A DNA stretch of 64,000 nucleotides from Micromonospora echinofusca (GCF_900091445.1 NZ_LT607733.1:6413001-6477000); one strand, 5' to 3'; counted from the first letter of the stretch, positions 19,536 to 28,495 are shown. Translations and numbers: made by a program. The notes: generated from the letters alone by a model not told the origin.

Positions 19536-19624
19536 AAGGGGTCACCTCACTGTGACGCAGTGCTTGTGCTGGGTCCCTCCAGCCTCCCACCCACCCCGCC
19601 CGTTCCGCACCCAGCCGCGAAGGG

Positions 19625-20992
19625 TCAGCACATGCGGGAGACGATGCCCGTGTCGTAGTCGCCGGAGAGGAACTCCTCGTTCTCCAGCAGCTCGGCGAAG
19701 AAGGGGAGGTTGTTCTTCGGGCCGGCCAGCTCGAACGCGGCCACCGCCGCCCGCGCCCGCTCGATCGCCTCGGCCCGGGTCGCGCCGTCGACGATCAGCT
19801 TGGCCATCAGGCTGTCGTAGAACGGAGTGACCGTGTTGCCCTCGACGTAGCCCGAGTCCACCCGTACGCCCTCGCCGGCCGGCTCCACCCAGGTCTTGAT
19901 CACGCCGGGGCCGGGCAGGAAGCGCTTCGGGTCCTCGGCGTTGATGCGCAGCTCGATGGCGTGCCCGCGCGGGGCGAGCGCGTCCGGGTCGAACGTCGGC
20001 GCCAGGCCGGCGGCCACCCGCAGCTGCTCCTCGACCAGGTCGACGCCGTAGACCAGTTCGGTGACGGGGTGCTCCACCTGGAGCCGCGTGTTCATCTCCA
20101 GGAAGAAGAATTCCTCGGAGCCGGAACCGTCGCCCTTGGCGTCCCGCTCACGCGGGACCAACAGGCACTCGACCGTGCCCGCGTTGCGGTAGCCCACCGC
20201 CTCGCCGGCGCGCACGGCGGCGGCCAGGATGCGCTCGCGCAGCTCCGGGGAGACCGCCGGCGACGGCGACTCCTCGACCAGCTTCTGGTTGCGCCGCTGC
20301 ACCGAGCACTCCCGCTCGCCGAGGGCCACCACCCGGCCGTCGGCCAGGCCCAGGATCTGCACCTCGACGTGGCGCACCCGGGGGAAGTACCGCTCGATCA
20401 GCACCGAGCCGTCGCCGAACATGCGCTCGGCGAAGGAGCGCACCTTGTCGTACTCGGTGCGCAACGCGGCCTCGTCGGTCGCCACGCCCATGCCCATGCC
20501 GCCGCCACCGGCCGCGGCCTTGACCATCACCGGGTAGCCGATCTCCGCCGCCGCCGCGACCGCCGCGTCGAGGTCGGCCGCCGGGTCGGTGGTGCCGGGC
20601 GCGACCGGCACGCCGGCCGCCGCCATCAGGTTCCGGGCATTGATCTTGTCGCCCATCGCGGTGATCGCGTCCGCGCCGGGCCCGATCCAGATGAGCCCGC
20701 TCGCCTCGACGGTACGGGCGAAGTCCGCGTTCTCCGACAGGAAGCCGTAGCCGGGGTGGATGGCCTGCGCACCGGTCGACTTGGCGGCGGCGAGGATGGC
20801 CTCGACGTTGCGGTAGCTCTGGGCCGGGTTGGCTGGTCCCACGCACACCGCCTCGTCGGCCTCCGTCACGAACGGCAGGTCGGCGTCGGCCTCCGAGTGC
20901 ACCGCGATCGCGCGGATGCCGAGCCGCCTGGCGGTCCGGATGATCCGGCGGGCGATCTCGCCCCGGTTGGCGACCAGCAGCGACTCGATCAT
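19625..20992 (-). CDS. Biotin carboxylase (acyl-CoA carboxylase alpha subunit lacking the carrier domain)
   Basis: A 455-residue protein. It contains the biotin carboxylase N-domain (IESLLVANRGEIARRII), an ATP-grasp domain (KAAAGGGGMGMGV, then EMNTRLQVEHPVTELV) and the biotin carboxylase C-domain ending FLSGDYDTGIVSRM. It stops there: there is no BCCP domain and no AMKM biotin motif, unlike the roughly 650-residue methylcrotonyl-CoA carboxylase alpha chains. It carboxylates biotin with ATP and bicarbonate, so a carrier protein must come from elsewhere. It lies between the TetR gene (78 bp upstream) and HMG-CoA lyase. Confidence 0.93.
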   Translation of the reverse strand: MIESLLVANRGEIARRIIRTARRLGIRAIAVHSEADADLPFVTEADEAVCVGPANPAQSYRNVEAILAAAKSTGAQAIHPGYGFLSENADFARTVEASGLIWIGPGADAITAMGDKINARNLMAAAGVPVAPGTTDPAADLDAAVAAAAEIGYPVMVKAAAGGGGMGMGVATDEAALRTEYDKVRSFAERMFGDGSVLIERYFPRVRHVEVQILGLADGRVVALGERECSVQRRNQKLVEESPSPAVSPELRERILAAAVRAGEAVGYRNAGTVECLLVPRERDAKGDGSGSEEFFFLEMNTRLQVEHPVTELVYGVDLVEEQLRVAAGLAPTFDPDALAPRGHAIELRINAEDPKRFLPGPGVIKTWVEPAGEGVRVDSGYVEGNTVTPFYDSLMAKLIVDGATRAEAIERARAAVAAFELAGPKNNLPFFAELLENEEFLSGDYDTGIVSRMC

Positions 20993-21070
20993 GTTTCCTC
21001 CCAGCGTCCGGGGGTGGGGACGGGTGCTAGGGAACCATGGCCGGAAGGTTACTCACGAGTTGGCCCGGGG

Positions 21071-21694
21071 TCAGGAGCCGGGGTGGGCCAGGAGGGCGGC
21101 CAGGGTGGCGGCGCGGAGCAGCTCGGCCCGGCGGCGCCGGTCCACCTCGCCGCCCAGGAACGGCGTCGAGTTCATCAGGCCGAACGCGGCGTGGGCCAGC
21201 ACCCGTGCCTCGCCGTCGGGCATGCCCGGGTGCAGCGCGGTCAGCACCGTCACCCACTGCTCGACGTAGAGCCGCTGGAGCCGGCGGATCCGGCGGCGCG
21301 GCTCGTCGGGAAGGCGGTCCAGCTCGTGCAGGTGCAGGGCGATCACCGCCGGGTTGGCCAGCGCGAAGTCGACGTGGAAGTCGATCAGCGACTCCAGCGC
21401 GCCGCGCGGGTCGTCGGGGTGGCCGGCGGACCGCTGCTGGCCCCCGGCCAGCAGCTCCTCGCTGACCGGGATCAGCGCGGCGACCAGCATGGCCTCCTTG
21501 CCCGCGAAGTGGTGGTAGAGCGCCGGGCCGGTGACCCCGGCGGCCGCGCCGATGTCGTCCATCGAGACGCCGTGGTAGCCCCGGGAGGCGAAGAGGCCGA
21601 CCGCGATCTCCAGGATCTCGTCCCTGCGGGACCGGCGCCGGCCCGACCCCGCGGCACCGTTCGCCCTGCCCCGTGCCTGCTGCTCCACCGTCAC
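21071..21694 (-). CDS. TetR-family regulator of the acyl-CoA degradation cluster
   Basis: A 207-residue protein. The N-terminal HTH lies at about 24-70 (RDEILEIAVGLFASRGYHG, then GVTGPALYHHFAGKEAML). An all-helical ligand domain with FALANPAVIALHLHELDRLP follows. It is the first gene of the row TetR, biotin carboxylase, HMG-CoA lyase on the minus strand, so an acyl-CoA-responsive local repressor is likely. The palindrome at 17848 is a candidate site for it. GTG 21694 is used as start. Confidence 0.9.
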   Translation of the reverse strand: MTVEQQARGRANGAAGSGRRRSRRDEILEIAVGLFASRGYHGVSMDDIGAAAGVTGPALYHHFAGKEAMLVAALIPVSEELLAGGQQRSAGHPDDPRGALESLIDFHVDFALANPAVIALHLHELDRLPDEPRRRIRRLQRLYVEQWVTVLTALHPGMPDGEARVLAHAAFGLMNSTPFLGGEVDRRRRAELLRAATLAALLAHPGS

Positions 21695-21905
21695 CGGGCA
21701 AGCGTAGACCTCGACCGGCCTGCCGTGGAGCCTCCGTTACCCGTCGGTTGGCTCACGTCCGCCGCCCGTGACGCCAGGTTCGGGCCCCAGTGAAGCGTGC
21801 GGTCCTGCGCGCGCAGGAGGAGCGGGCGGGGCGGCCGGAGCCTCGCCCCCACGGCGCTGCTGCGCCCTTGACCCTCGACCGGGTCGAGCCCCGAGGGTCG
21901 CCGCC

Positions 21906-23219
21906 ATGACCGCACCCCCGCTCGGCCGCGACTACCGACTGCTCTGGTCCGCCGCCGTGTCCTCGCGCCTGGGCGACGCCCTGCGTACGCCGGCGCTGGC
22001 GCTGCTGGCCGCGACGCTGACCCGCGATCCCCGGGTGATCGCGGCGGTGACCGTGGCCGGGCAACTCCCGCCGCTGCTGTTCGGCCTGCTCGGCGGCGTG
22101 TACGCGGACCGCTGGGACCGCCGTCGGACGATGGCGGTGGTGGACGGCCTGCGCGCGGCGGTGGTCGGCGGACTCGCCGTCGCGGTCTCCCTCGACCGGG
22201 CGGGCGTCGCCGCGTTGGTGACGGTGGCGTTCCTGCTCGCCGCGCTCGGCACCCTCTTCGACTCCGCCTCGTTCGCGCTGCTGCCGTCGGTGGTGCCGCC
22301 GGCCGCGCTGCCCCGCGCCAACGGCCGCCTACAGGCTGGCTCGGCGGTGGCGGGTGGCTTCCTCGGCGCCCCGGCCGCCGGCGTGCTGTTCGCCCTCGCC
22401 GCGCCGCTGCCGTTCGCCATCGACGCGCTCACCTTCCTCTGCGCCGCCCTGCTGACCCTCGCCCTGCGCCCGACCCCGCCGCGCCCCCGCCGCCCCGAGA
22501 CGCGCCCCCGCCGCCCCGAGACGCGACCTCGTCGCCCGGAGAGAGGCCCGGAGAGCGGGCGGGCGCGGACGGTGTGGCGGGAGGCCGTCGAGGGGGTGCG
22601 GTGGGTACGCGGCGACGCGATGCTGTGGCGGCTGACCGTGGCGACTGCCGGAAGCAACCTGGCGATCAGCGGGCTGATGGCGGTGCTGGTGCTCTACGCG
22701 CTCGACGTGCTGCGGGTGCCGACGGCCGGGTACGGCCTCTTCGCCGCCGGGGCCGTCCTCGGTGGGCTCGCCGGAGGACTCGGGGCTGGCCGGCTGGCGG
22801 CGCGGCTCGGCACGGTGCCCGCGCTGCGCCTCGTACTCGCCGGCCAGGCCGTCGCGCTGACCGGGCTGGCGCTGGCCCGGCACCCCGTGCCCGGCGGGCT
22901 GGCGCTGGCGGTGTTCGCGGCCGGCACGACGGTGTGGAACAGCCTCTGGGCCTCGTACGGGCAGCGCCACGTGCCGGCCGCCCTGCTCGGCCGGGTGGGC
23001 GCCGCCCAGCGGCTGGTCGGCCTGCTCACCGCGCCGGTCGGGGCGGCGCTCGCCGGGCTGGGCGGCGCGGCGTACGGGGTGGGGCCGGTGGCGGCGGCGC
23101 TGGCCGGGGTCTTCGTGCTGGTCACCCTCGCGGTGTGGCGGTTGCTGCGGCCGGTCCCGCCGGCACCGGCCGCCCTGTTCCACCGGGCAGCCAGCCGCGC
23201 GACCCACCGGGATGCCTAG
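21906..23219 (+). CDS. MFS transporter
   Basis: A 437-residue permease with about 10-12 membrane helices. The loop after helix 2 contains the MFS motif-A-like stretch GGVYADRWDRRRTM. The long central loop (about residues 190-222) is Arg/Pro-rich and contains a threefold 7-residue repeat. ATG 21906 was chosen because the preceding in-frame codons are Gly/Ala/Pro-rich and lack coding character. It resembles enterobactin-exporter-type (EntS-like) drug/siderophore pumps in layout; the substrate is unknown. The 3' end overlaps the convergent monooxygenase gene by 4 bp. Confidence 0.88.
   Translation: MTAPPLGRDYRLLWSAAVSSRLGDALRTPALALLAATLTRDPRVIAAVTVAGQLPPLLFGLLGGVYADRWDRRRTMAVVDGLRAAVVGGLAVAVSLDRAGVAALVTVAFLLAALGTLFDSASFALLPSVVPPAALPRANGRLQAGSAVAGGFLGAPAAGVLFALAAPLPFAIDALTFLCAALLTLALRPTPPRPRRPETRPRRPETRPRRPERGPESGRARTVWREAVEGVRWVRGDAMLWRLTVATAGSNLAISGLMAVLVLYALDVLRVPTAGYGLFAAGAVLGGLAGGLGAGRLAARLGTVPALRLVLAGQAVALTGLALARHPVPGGLALAVFAAGTTVWNSLWASYGQRHVPAALLGRVGAAQRLVGLLTAPVGAALAGLGGAAYGVGPVAAALAGVFVLVTLAVWRLLRPVPPAPAALFHRAASRATHRDA
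22482..22544 (+). repeat. Three tandem 21-nt units inside the MFS gene
   Basis: Units at 22482-22502 and 22503-22523 are identical; the third (22524-22544) is degenerate. They encode repeats of RPRRPET in the cytoplasmic loop, in frame, so copy-number change would not break the gene. Confidence 0.85.
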
Positions 23220-24379
23220 TCGTGCGCACCGTCGCGGTGGTGCAGGCCGGAGAGGCGCATCGCGACCCGGTGCCGGGCCGGCGGCACGGCGCCGAGCAGG
23301 CGGAGCAGCAGGTTCCGGGCCGGCCGGGCGGCCGGTGGCAGGGTGGCGAGCCGGGTCAGCCGGGCGGCGAGGGCCACCACCTCCTCGGCCATCGGGCGGC
23401 GCCGGGCCGCGTACGCGTCGAGCAGCGTCTCGGGCGCGCCGGCCAGCACGTCGGCGAGCGTGTGACCGAGGTCGACCGCGTCCACGATGCCGAGGTTCAT
23501 TCCCTGCCCGCCGGCGGGGCTGTGCACGTGCCCGGCGTCGCCGGCGAGCAGCACCGGCCCCCGGCGGAAGGTGTCGGCGATCCGGTGGTGGATCCGGAAC
23601 CGGGATCCCCAGAGCACCTCCGTCACCCGGTCGGGGCGGCGGGCCGGCCCGCGCTCGTCTAGCAGCGTCTGGAGGTGTGCCCGGTCGGGCGCGGCGGGCG
23701 CCTCGGCCACCGCCGCGACCAGCCGCACCACCCCGTCGGGCAGCGGCGCCCAGACCAGCGGGCCGGAGCGGGCCAGGAAGAGGGACACCCGGTCGCGGGG
23801 CAGCGCGCTCTCCAGCCGGACGTCGGCGAGGACGAACGACTCCTCGCCGCCGGCCGGACCGGAGAAGCCGATCCCGGCCCGCTCCCGCACCGTGCTGTGC
23901 ATCCCGTCGGCGCCGACCAGGTAGCGGGCCCGGACCGTCGCGCCGCCCGCGAACGTGGCGACCACGCCGGCCGCGTCGGGGGCCAGTCCGGTCATCGCGT
24001 ACGGGCGCAGCACCGGGACGCTGAGCGCGGCGAGCTGCCCGGCGAGCACCTCCTCGGTGACCGACTGGGACACCATCAGCGCGTAGGCGTGCCGGGAGGG
24101 CAGCGTGTCGAACGGCACGGTGAGCAGCGCCCGGTCGCGGTCGCGGACGGTGAACCCCGGCGACCGCAGCCCGCGCGCCACCAGCGGGGCGCCGGCGCCG
24201 ATCCGGTCCAGCGTCTCCAGGGTGTACGCGTGCACGACCGCCGCCCGGGAGGTCTGCGGCGGCCGGTCCAGCCGGTCGACCACGGTCACCCCGACCCCGC
24301 GCAGGGCCAGGGCCAGCGCGGCGGTCAGCCCGGTCGGGCCCGCCCCCACCACCAGGACGTCCGTGCTCGTGGGCAGCAT
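23216..24379 (-). CDS. FAD-dependent monooxygenase (aromatic hydroxylase type)
   Basis: A 387-residue group A flavoprotein monooxygenase. The N-terminal dinucleotide fold has VVGAGPTGLTAALAL (GxGxxG). The middle motif YLVGADGMHSTVRE is the DG motif. GPVLLAGDAGHVHSPAGGQGMN is the second FAD site (GD motif). ATG 24379 has a GGAGG site at good spacing; ATG 24400 would overlap the operator. It probably hydroxylates an aromatic or polyketide-like compound with NAD(P)H and O2. It is divergent from a TetR gene with shared operators, suggesting induction by its substrate or another toxic compound. Confidence 0.92.
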   Translation of the reverse strand: MLPTSTDVLVVGAGPTGLTAALALALRGVGVTVVDRLDRPPQTSRAAVVHAYTLETLDRIGAGAPLVARGLRSPGFTVRDRDRALLTVPFDTLPSRHAYALMVSQSVTEEVLAGQLAALSVPVLRPYAMTGLAPDAAGVVATFAGGATVRARYLVGADGMHSTVRERAGIGFSGPAGGEESFVLADVRLESALPRDRVSLFLARSGPLVWAPLPDGVVRLVAAVAEAPAAPDRAHLQTLLDERGPARRPDRVTEVLWGSRFRIHHRIADTFRRGPVLLAGDAGHVHSPAGGQGMNLGIVDAVDLGHTLADVLAGAPETLLDAYAARRRPMAEEVVALAARLTRLATLPPAARPARNLLLRLLGAVPPARHRVAMRLSGLHHRDGAHD

Positions 24380-24399
24380 CGTCGGCCTCCGTCCGTCCA

Positions 24400-24473
24400 T
24401 GCCAACGCCTGTTGGCAAACGCTTGTTGGCAACGTTAGGCCGGCCGCCGATGGAGTGTCAACAGGTGTTGGCA
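24400..24473. promoter_or_regulatory. Two TetR-type operators plus a half-site between divergent genes
   Basis: TGCCAAC-N4-GTTGGCA (24400-24417) is a perfect 7+7 dyad. TGTCAAC-N4-GTTGGCA (24456-24473) has the same geometry with one mismatch. A further GTTGGC half-site lies at 24425-24430. The two dyads flank the 107-bp gap between the FAD monooxygenase (start 24379) and the TetR gene (start 24487), each next to one start codon. The TetR protein should bind both and repress both genes. Confidence 0.8.
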
Positions 24474-24486
24474 TACGGTCGTGGGC

Positions 24487-25065
24487 ATGACCGACGCCGC
24501 GCCGACCCGTACCCGCCGCTCCGACGCCACCCGGGCGGCGATCCTCCGCGCCGCCCGCGAACGCTTCGCCGCCGACGGCTACGACCGGGCGACCATCCGG
24601 GCCATCGCGGCGGACGCGCGGATCGACCCGTCGATGGTGATGCGCTACTACGGCAGCAAGGAGGGGCTCTTCGCGGCGGCGGCCGAGTTCGACCTGCGGC
24701 TGCCCGAGCTGGCCGACGCGCCACCCGAACAGCTCGGCGAGCTGCTGGTCCGGCACTTCGTCGACCGGTGGGAGACCGACGGGACGATGGCCGCGCTGCT
24801 GCGTACGGCCGCCACCAACCACGCGGCCGCCGAGCGGATGCGGGGCATCTTCGCCGACCAGCTCACCACGGCGGTGGCCCGGGTCGTGCCGGAACCGACG
24901 CAGGCCCACCGACGGGCGGGGCTGGTCGCCAGCCAGATGCTCGGCCTGGCGCTGACCCGGTACGTGCTCCGGCTGCCCCCGGTGGTCGACGCCGACCCGG
25001 CCGAGCTGGTCGCCTGGATCGCGCCGACCGTCCAGCGCTACCTGCGCGGCGCACCCGACGCCTGA
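24487..25065 (+). CDS. TetR-family repressor, divergent from FAD monooxygenase
   Basis: A 192-residue protein. The HTH occupies about 12-58 (TRAAILRAARERFAADGYDR, then DPSMVMRYYGSKEGLF). The C-terminal helices end in WIAPTVQRYLRG, matching the TetR_C_17-like pattern seen in actinobacterial members. ATG 24487 is used. Two dyad operators precede it, so it is probably autoregulated and controls the monooxygenase. The ligand is unknown. Confidence 0.92.
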   Translation: MTDAAPTRTRRSDATRAAILRAARERFAADGYDRATIRAIAADARIDPSMVMRYYGSKEGLFAAAAEFDLRLPELADAPPEQLGELLVRHFVDRWETDGTMAALLRTAATNHAAAERMRGIFADQLTTAVARVVPEPTQAHRRAGLVASQMLGLALTRYVLRLPPVVDADPAELVAWIAPTVQRYLRGAPDA

Positions 25066-25248
25066 CCGGACCGCAACAGCCGCGCGGCCCATCACGTGGG
25101 ATTTGAGCACCCGGCGCGTGGTCGCCGGTCCCGCGTCGTCGCGCCGACGCCGTCCGGCACTTCGCGAACGGCCACCCAACCTTTTCCGGGTCCCGGTGCG
25201 TCTGGCTGGTGACGCGGAACGCGCGACGGCCGGCCGGAGGGAGGGCGG

Positions 25249-25791
25249 ATGGGACCGCCGACGACCGACGACGGGCGGGACGGCTACGTCACCTTCGTCG
25301 AGTGCCACCAGCACCGGCTGCTGCGCGCGGCCTACCTGGTCTGCGGCAACCGCCACCAGGCCGAGGACCTGCTCCAGGAGGCTCTGCTCAAGCTGGCCCT
25401 GCGCTGGCCCGTCGTGCGGCACGGCGACCCGGCCGCGTACGTGCGGGCCATCCTCTACCGCGACGCCGTCTCCTGGTGGCGCCGGCGCCGCCGCGAGTGG
25501 CTGGCCGCGTACCCGCCGGAGCGGGCGACGACCGAGGGCGACGGGGTGCTGCGGCTCGCGCTGCGCGACGCCCTCGGCCAGCTGCCGCCCCGGCAGCGGG
25601 CCGTGCTGGTGCTTCGCTACTTCGAGGACCTCACCGAGGCCGCCACCGCCGAGGCGCTCGGCGTCACCGTGGGCACCGTGAAGAGCCAGTGCCACGCCGC
25701 GCTGCGCCGGCTCCGCGAGGTGGCGCCCGAGCTGGCGCGCGACGAGGGGCGCTCCGGCGGCCTGGCCACCGGCATGGAGGTGAACCCGTGA
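25249..25791 (+). CDS. ECF RNA polymerase sigma factor, SigE-like actinobacterial group
   Basis: A 180-residue sigma-70 family protein with only regions 2 and 4. Region 2 holds RAAYLVCGNRHQAEDLLQEA and LALRWPVV; region 4 holds LPPRQRAVLVLRYFEDLTEA and the recognition helix GVTVGTVKSQCHAALRRLRE. ATG 25249 lies just downstream of GGAGGGAGGG. The stop overlaps the start of the next gene (GTGA), a membrane protein that may act as the anti-sigma factor or effector. The 183 bp upstream hold no gene. Confidence 0.92.
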   Translation: MGPPTTDDGRDGYVTFVECHQHRLLRAAYLVCGNRHQAEDLLQEALLKLALRWPVVRHGDPAAYVRAILYRDAVSWWRRRRREWLAAYPPERATTEGDGVLRLALRDALGQLPPRQRAVLVLRYFEDLTEAATAEALGVTVGTVKSQCHAALRRLREVAPELARDEGRSGGLATGMEVNP

Positions 25792-26969
25792 GGGAAGAGA
25801 ATCTGCACCGGCTGCTCACCGTCGCCACCGAGGACGTCCGGCCGACGCACCCGGCGGCGACCGGCTGGGAACGGGCCCGCCGGGTGCGACGAGCCCGCCG
25901 CGCCGCCGGCGCCACCGTGCTCGCCGTCGCCCTGCTCACCGGCGGTACGGCACTGGCCCTGCGCCCCGCCGACCGGCCACCACCGGCCACCACCGCGACA
26001 CCCGGGAAGAGCCCGACCCCGCACCCCGTACCCGTGCAGACGCCCCCGGCCGAGCTGGCCTATCCCGGGCACCCGCTGGGCCGCCTCGGCGACCCGGTCG
26101 GCGCGACGCTCTCCGACCGGCCCGTAAGCCGGGCACTGGCGCTGCACCAGCCCGTCGACCCGGGAACCGGCGTCGCCAGCGGGATCCGGGTCCTCGGCGA
26201 CGACGGCGTCGTACGCGACCTCGACGTGTTCACCCCCGCCCCGACCCGCGACGCCTGGGGCAACGAGGCGGTGCCGTTGAAGAGCGGCAGCCTCTCGCCG
26301 GACGGGCGGACGGCCGCCTTCGCCCAGACCGACGAGGTGGTCGTGGTCGACCTGACCACCGCCGCCGTACGCCGCCACCCGCTCAAGGGCTACCTGGAAC
26401 AGGTCGTCTGGTCCGGCGACCGGCTGCTCGTCGGCGACGACGACACCACGTACGAGCTGGACCCGAGCACGGGCGCCAGCCGGAAGGTCCCGGTGTCGCC
26501 CTGGAACGTCGTCGCGCCCGACTCGACGGCCCCGCCGAACGTTCTGCTCGAACTGGGCGGCACGCCGCCGAACCTGACGGCGGTCCGGTGGAGCGACGAC
26601 GAGACGCACCGCGGCTACGGCGCGGTCGACTTCCGCGCGCTACCGCCCGGCCACCGGGTCGACGAGTTCTACGGGCGGGGCTGGCAGCGCGGCGAGCGGG
26701 TCGCCCGCGCCGGCTGGATCACCACCGACACCATGGGCGGGCTGGAGGGTGTCGCGCTGCTGAACGCCCGGACGCGCGTGGTGACCTATCTGCTCGACCT
26801 GGGCCGCGACCGGTGGAAGGGCTGCTGCGAGGTGCTCGGCTGGGACTCCGACGGCGCGGTGCTGCTGCGCCACAACCCGGGCGGGCTGCTGCGCTGGCAG
26901 CCGGAGACCGGCGAGGTGACGGGCGTGACGCGGAACCTGTTCGGGGCGGTGTCGCTGGCCGCCGGTTGA
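25788..26969 (+). CDS. Membrane-anchored beta-propeller-like protein, coupled to ECF sigma factor
   Basis: A 393-residue protein starting at GTG 25788, 4 nt inside the end of the sigma gene. Residues 1-38 are cytoplasmic and basic and one membrane helix lies near 43-62 (GATVLAVALLTGGTALAL). A Pro/Thr linker and a large extracytoplasmic domain with WD40/TolB-like strands follow (SLSPDGRTAAFAQTDEVVVVD, then VVWSGDRLLVGDDD). Single-helix proteins coupled to SigE-type sigma genes are often anti-sigma factors, but no zinc-binding anti-sigma motif is seen in the short N-terminus. Its role is inferred from position only. Confidence 0.75.
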   Translation: MREENLHRLLTVATEDVRPTHPAATGWERARRVRRARRAAGATVLAVALLTGGTALALRPADRPPPATTATPGKSPTPHPVPVQTPPAELAYPGHPLGRLGDPVGATLSDRPVSRALALHQPVDPGTGVASGIRVLGDDGVVRDLDVFTPAPTRDAWGNEAVPLKSGSLSPDGRTAAFAQTDEVVVVDLTTAAVRRHPLKGYLEQVVWSGDRLLVGDDDTTYELDPSTGASRKVPVSPWNVVAPDSTAPPNVLLELGGTPPNLTAVRWSDDETHRGYGAVDFRALPPGHRVDEFYGRGWQRGERVARAGWITTDTMGGLEGVALLNARTRVVTYLLDLGRDRWKGCCEVLGWDSDGAVLLRHNPGGLLRWQPETGEVTGVTRNLFGAVSLAAG

Positions 26970-27029
26970 GCGGGCGGCCGGAAGGCGCCGGGCGAGGTTG
27001 ACGCCCGTCCTGCCGTCGTACGGCAGCGG

Positions 27030-27072
27030 GGCTGGTCCCCGCGCGACCGCGACGGGCGCGCGGGGACCAGCC
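27030..27072. terminator. Strong bidirectional terminator
   Basis: GGCTGGTCCCCGCGCG (27030-27045) pairs over 16 bp with its exact complement (27057-27072) around an 11-nt loop. It sits in the 109-bp gap between two convergent genes. Confidence 0.85.
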
Positions 27073-27078
27073 GACGCG

Positions 27079-27981
27079 TCAGTCCGCCAGGCCGCCGGGC
27101 TGGTCGCCCTTGACGACGGGGGCCCGGACCAGGTTGCCCCACTCGGTCCACGAGCCGTCGTAGTTGCGCACCTGCGGGTAGCCCAGCAGGTGCCGCAGCA
27201 CGAACCAGGTGTGGCTCGACCGCTCGCCGATGCGGCAGTAGGCCACGATGTCGTCGTCCGGGCTGAGCCCGAGCTGGTCGGCGTAGATCGCGCGCAGCTC
27301 GTCCGCCGACTTGAACGTGCCGTCGTCGTTGGCGGCGGACTTCCACGGCTTGCTGACCGCCCCCGGGATGTGCCCGCCGCGCAGCGCGCCCTCCTGCGGG
27401 TAGTCCGGCATGTGCAGCATCTCGCCGGTGTACTCGCCCGGCGACCGGACGTCGACCAGCGGGCGGCCCGCCGCCACGTGCGCCATGACCTGCTCGCGGT
27501 ACGCCCGCACCGGCGCGTCGTTGCGCTGCGGCACCGGGTAGTCGGCGTGCGGACGGGCCGGCTTGTCGCGGGTCAGCTCGCGCCCCTCGGCGACCCACTT
27601 CTGCCGCCCGCCGTCGAGCAGCCGCACGTCCGGGTGGCCGAAGAGGGTGAACACCCACAGGGCGTACGCGGCCCACCAGTTGAAGTTGTCGCCGTAGAAG
27701 ACGACCGTGTCGCCCCGGCCGATGCCCTTGGCGGCGCACAGCTCGGCGAAGCTCTTCGCGTCGAGGTAGTCGCGGGTCACCTGGTCGTTGAGTTCGGTGT
27801 GCCAGTCCACCTTCACGGCACCCGGGATGTGGCCGGTGTCGTAGAGCAGCACGTCCTCGTCGCACTCGACCACGACGAGGCCCTCGTCGCCCAGGTGCTC
27901 GGCCAACCATTCGGTGGTGACCAACCGCTGCGGGTCCGCGTACGACTGGAGTCGGGGATCGGGATCGCTCGGCACAGACAT
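27079..27981 (-). CDS. Thiosulfate sulfurtransferase (rhodanese, CysA2/CysA3-like)
   Basis: A 300-residue two-domain rhodanese. The inactive N-domain contains [20 protein letters not shown]. The active C-domain has the persulfide Cys249 in [14 protein letters not shown], followed by the end motif [13 protein letters not shown]. It closely resembles mycobacterial CysA2/CysA3 by motif order and by the CRIGERS loop of thiosulfate-specific enzymes. It transfers sulfane sulfur from thiosulfate to acceptors, in sulfur assimilation or cyanide detoxification. ATG 27981 gives the usual N-terminus; an upstream start at 28002 is less likely. Confidence 0.94.
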   Translation of the reverse strand: MSVPSDPDPRLQSYADPQRLVTTEWLAEHLGDEGLVVVECDEDVLLYDTGHIPGAVKVDWHTELNDQVTRDYLDAKSFAELCAAKGIGRGDTVVFYGDNFNWWAAYALWVFTLFGHPDVRLLDGGRQKWVAEGRELTRDKPARPHADYPVPQRNDAPVRAYREQVMAHVAAGRPLVDVRSPGEYTGEMLHMPDYPQEGALRGGHIPGAVSKPWKSAANDDGTFKSADELRAIYADQLGLSPDDDIVAYCRIGERSSHTWFVLRHLLGYPQVRNYDGSWTEWGNLVRAPVVKGDQPGGLAD

Positions 27982-28045
27982 GATCCCCAAGGTACGCCGC
28001 ATCCCGGTCCACGGCCGGCCATCGGCAACCGGCGTCGCCTGACGG

Positions 28046-28492
28046 TCAGGCGCGGCGGTGGGCGATCCGGCCGGCGACCACGGTCACCAGGCAGGCGCCG
28101 TCGGCGCCGAGGACCGCCAGGTCGGCCCGACCGCCGGGTGCCAGCGTCGGCGGTGCGGCGGCGGCCAGCACCAGCAGGTCGCTGCGCTCCACGGCGGCCC
28201 GCAGCGCCGGATCGGTGAGGTGACCGGCCAGCACGGCGGTCACCCCGAGGCGCAGCAGCGCGTGCACCCGCTCGCGGGGAGTGTCGGCGACCGGCAGCGG
28301 CCCGTCGTGCAGCAGCCCCGGCCCGAGGGTGCCGGGCCAGCGGCGGATCCGGGCTTCGGCGTACGCCTCGGTCAGCTCGGCCAGCGGGCCGACCGCGAGG
28401 ATCCGATCGGCCCGGACCGCGACGGCGGCCCCGGCGACGGGTGCGGCGTCGGGTGCGGTCCGCAGCAGCGGCGCGGCGTGCAGGGTGAGCAC
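28046..28492 (-). CDS. Amidohydrolase-like protein without a catalytic barrel
   Basis: A 148-residue protein. The N-terminal third (residues about 1-62) looks like the composite beta-sandwich start of imidazolonepropionase-type amidohydrolases: [19 protein letters not shown], then [15 protein letters not shown]. The C-terminal end looks like the closing half of the same sandwich ([16 protein letters not shown], then [10 protein letters not shown]). The metal-binding TIM barrel that should lie between is reduced to about 50 residues, and the HxH and later His/Asp ligands are absent. It cannot be a normal metal hydrolase. It lies 3 bp downstream of the SGNH esterase gene, in the same operon. 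Confidence 0.7.
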   Translation of the reverse strand: MLTLHAAPLLRTAPDAAPVAGAAVAVRADRILAVGPLAELTEAYAEARIRRWPGTLGPGLLHDGPLPVADTPRERVHALLRLGVTAVLAGHLTDPALRAAVERSDLLVLAAAAPPTLAPGGRADLAVLGADGACLVTVVAGRIAHRRA

Positions 28493-28495
28493 GAC

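Noticed and set aside
25090..25103. Second parS-like site (ATCACGTGGGAT)
   Set aside because: Only the central CACGTG and few flanking bases match; too many mismatches to parS.
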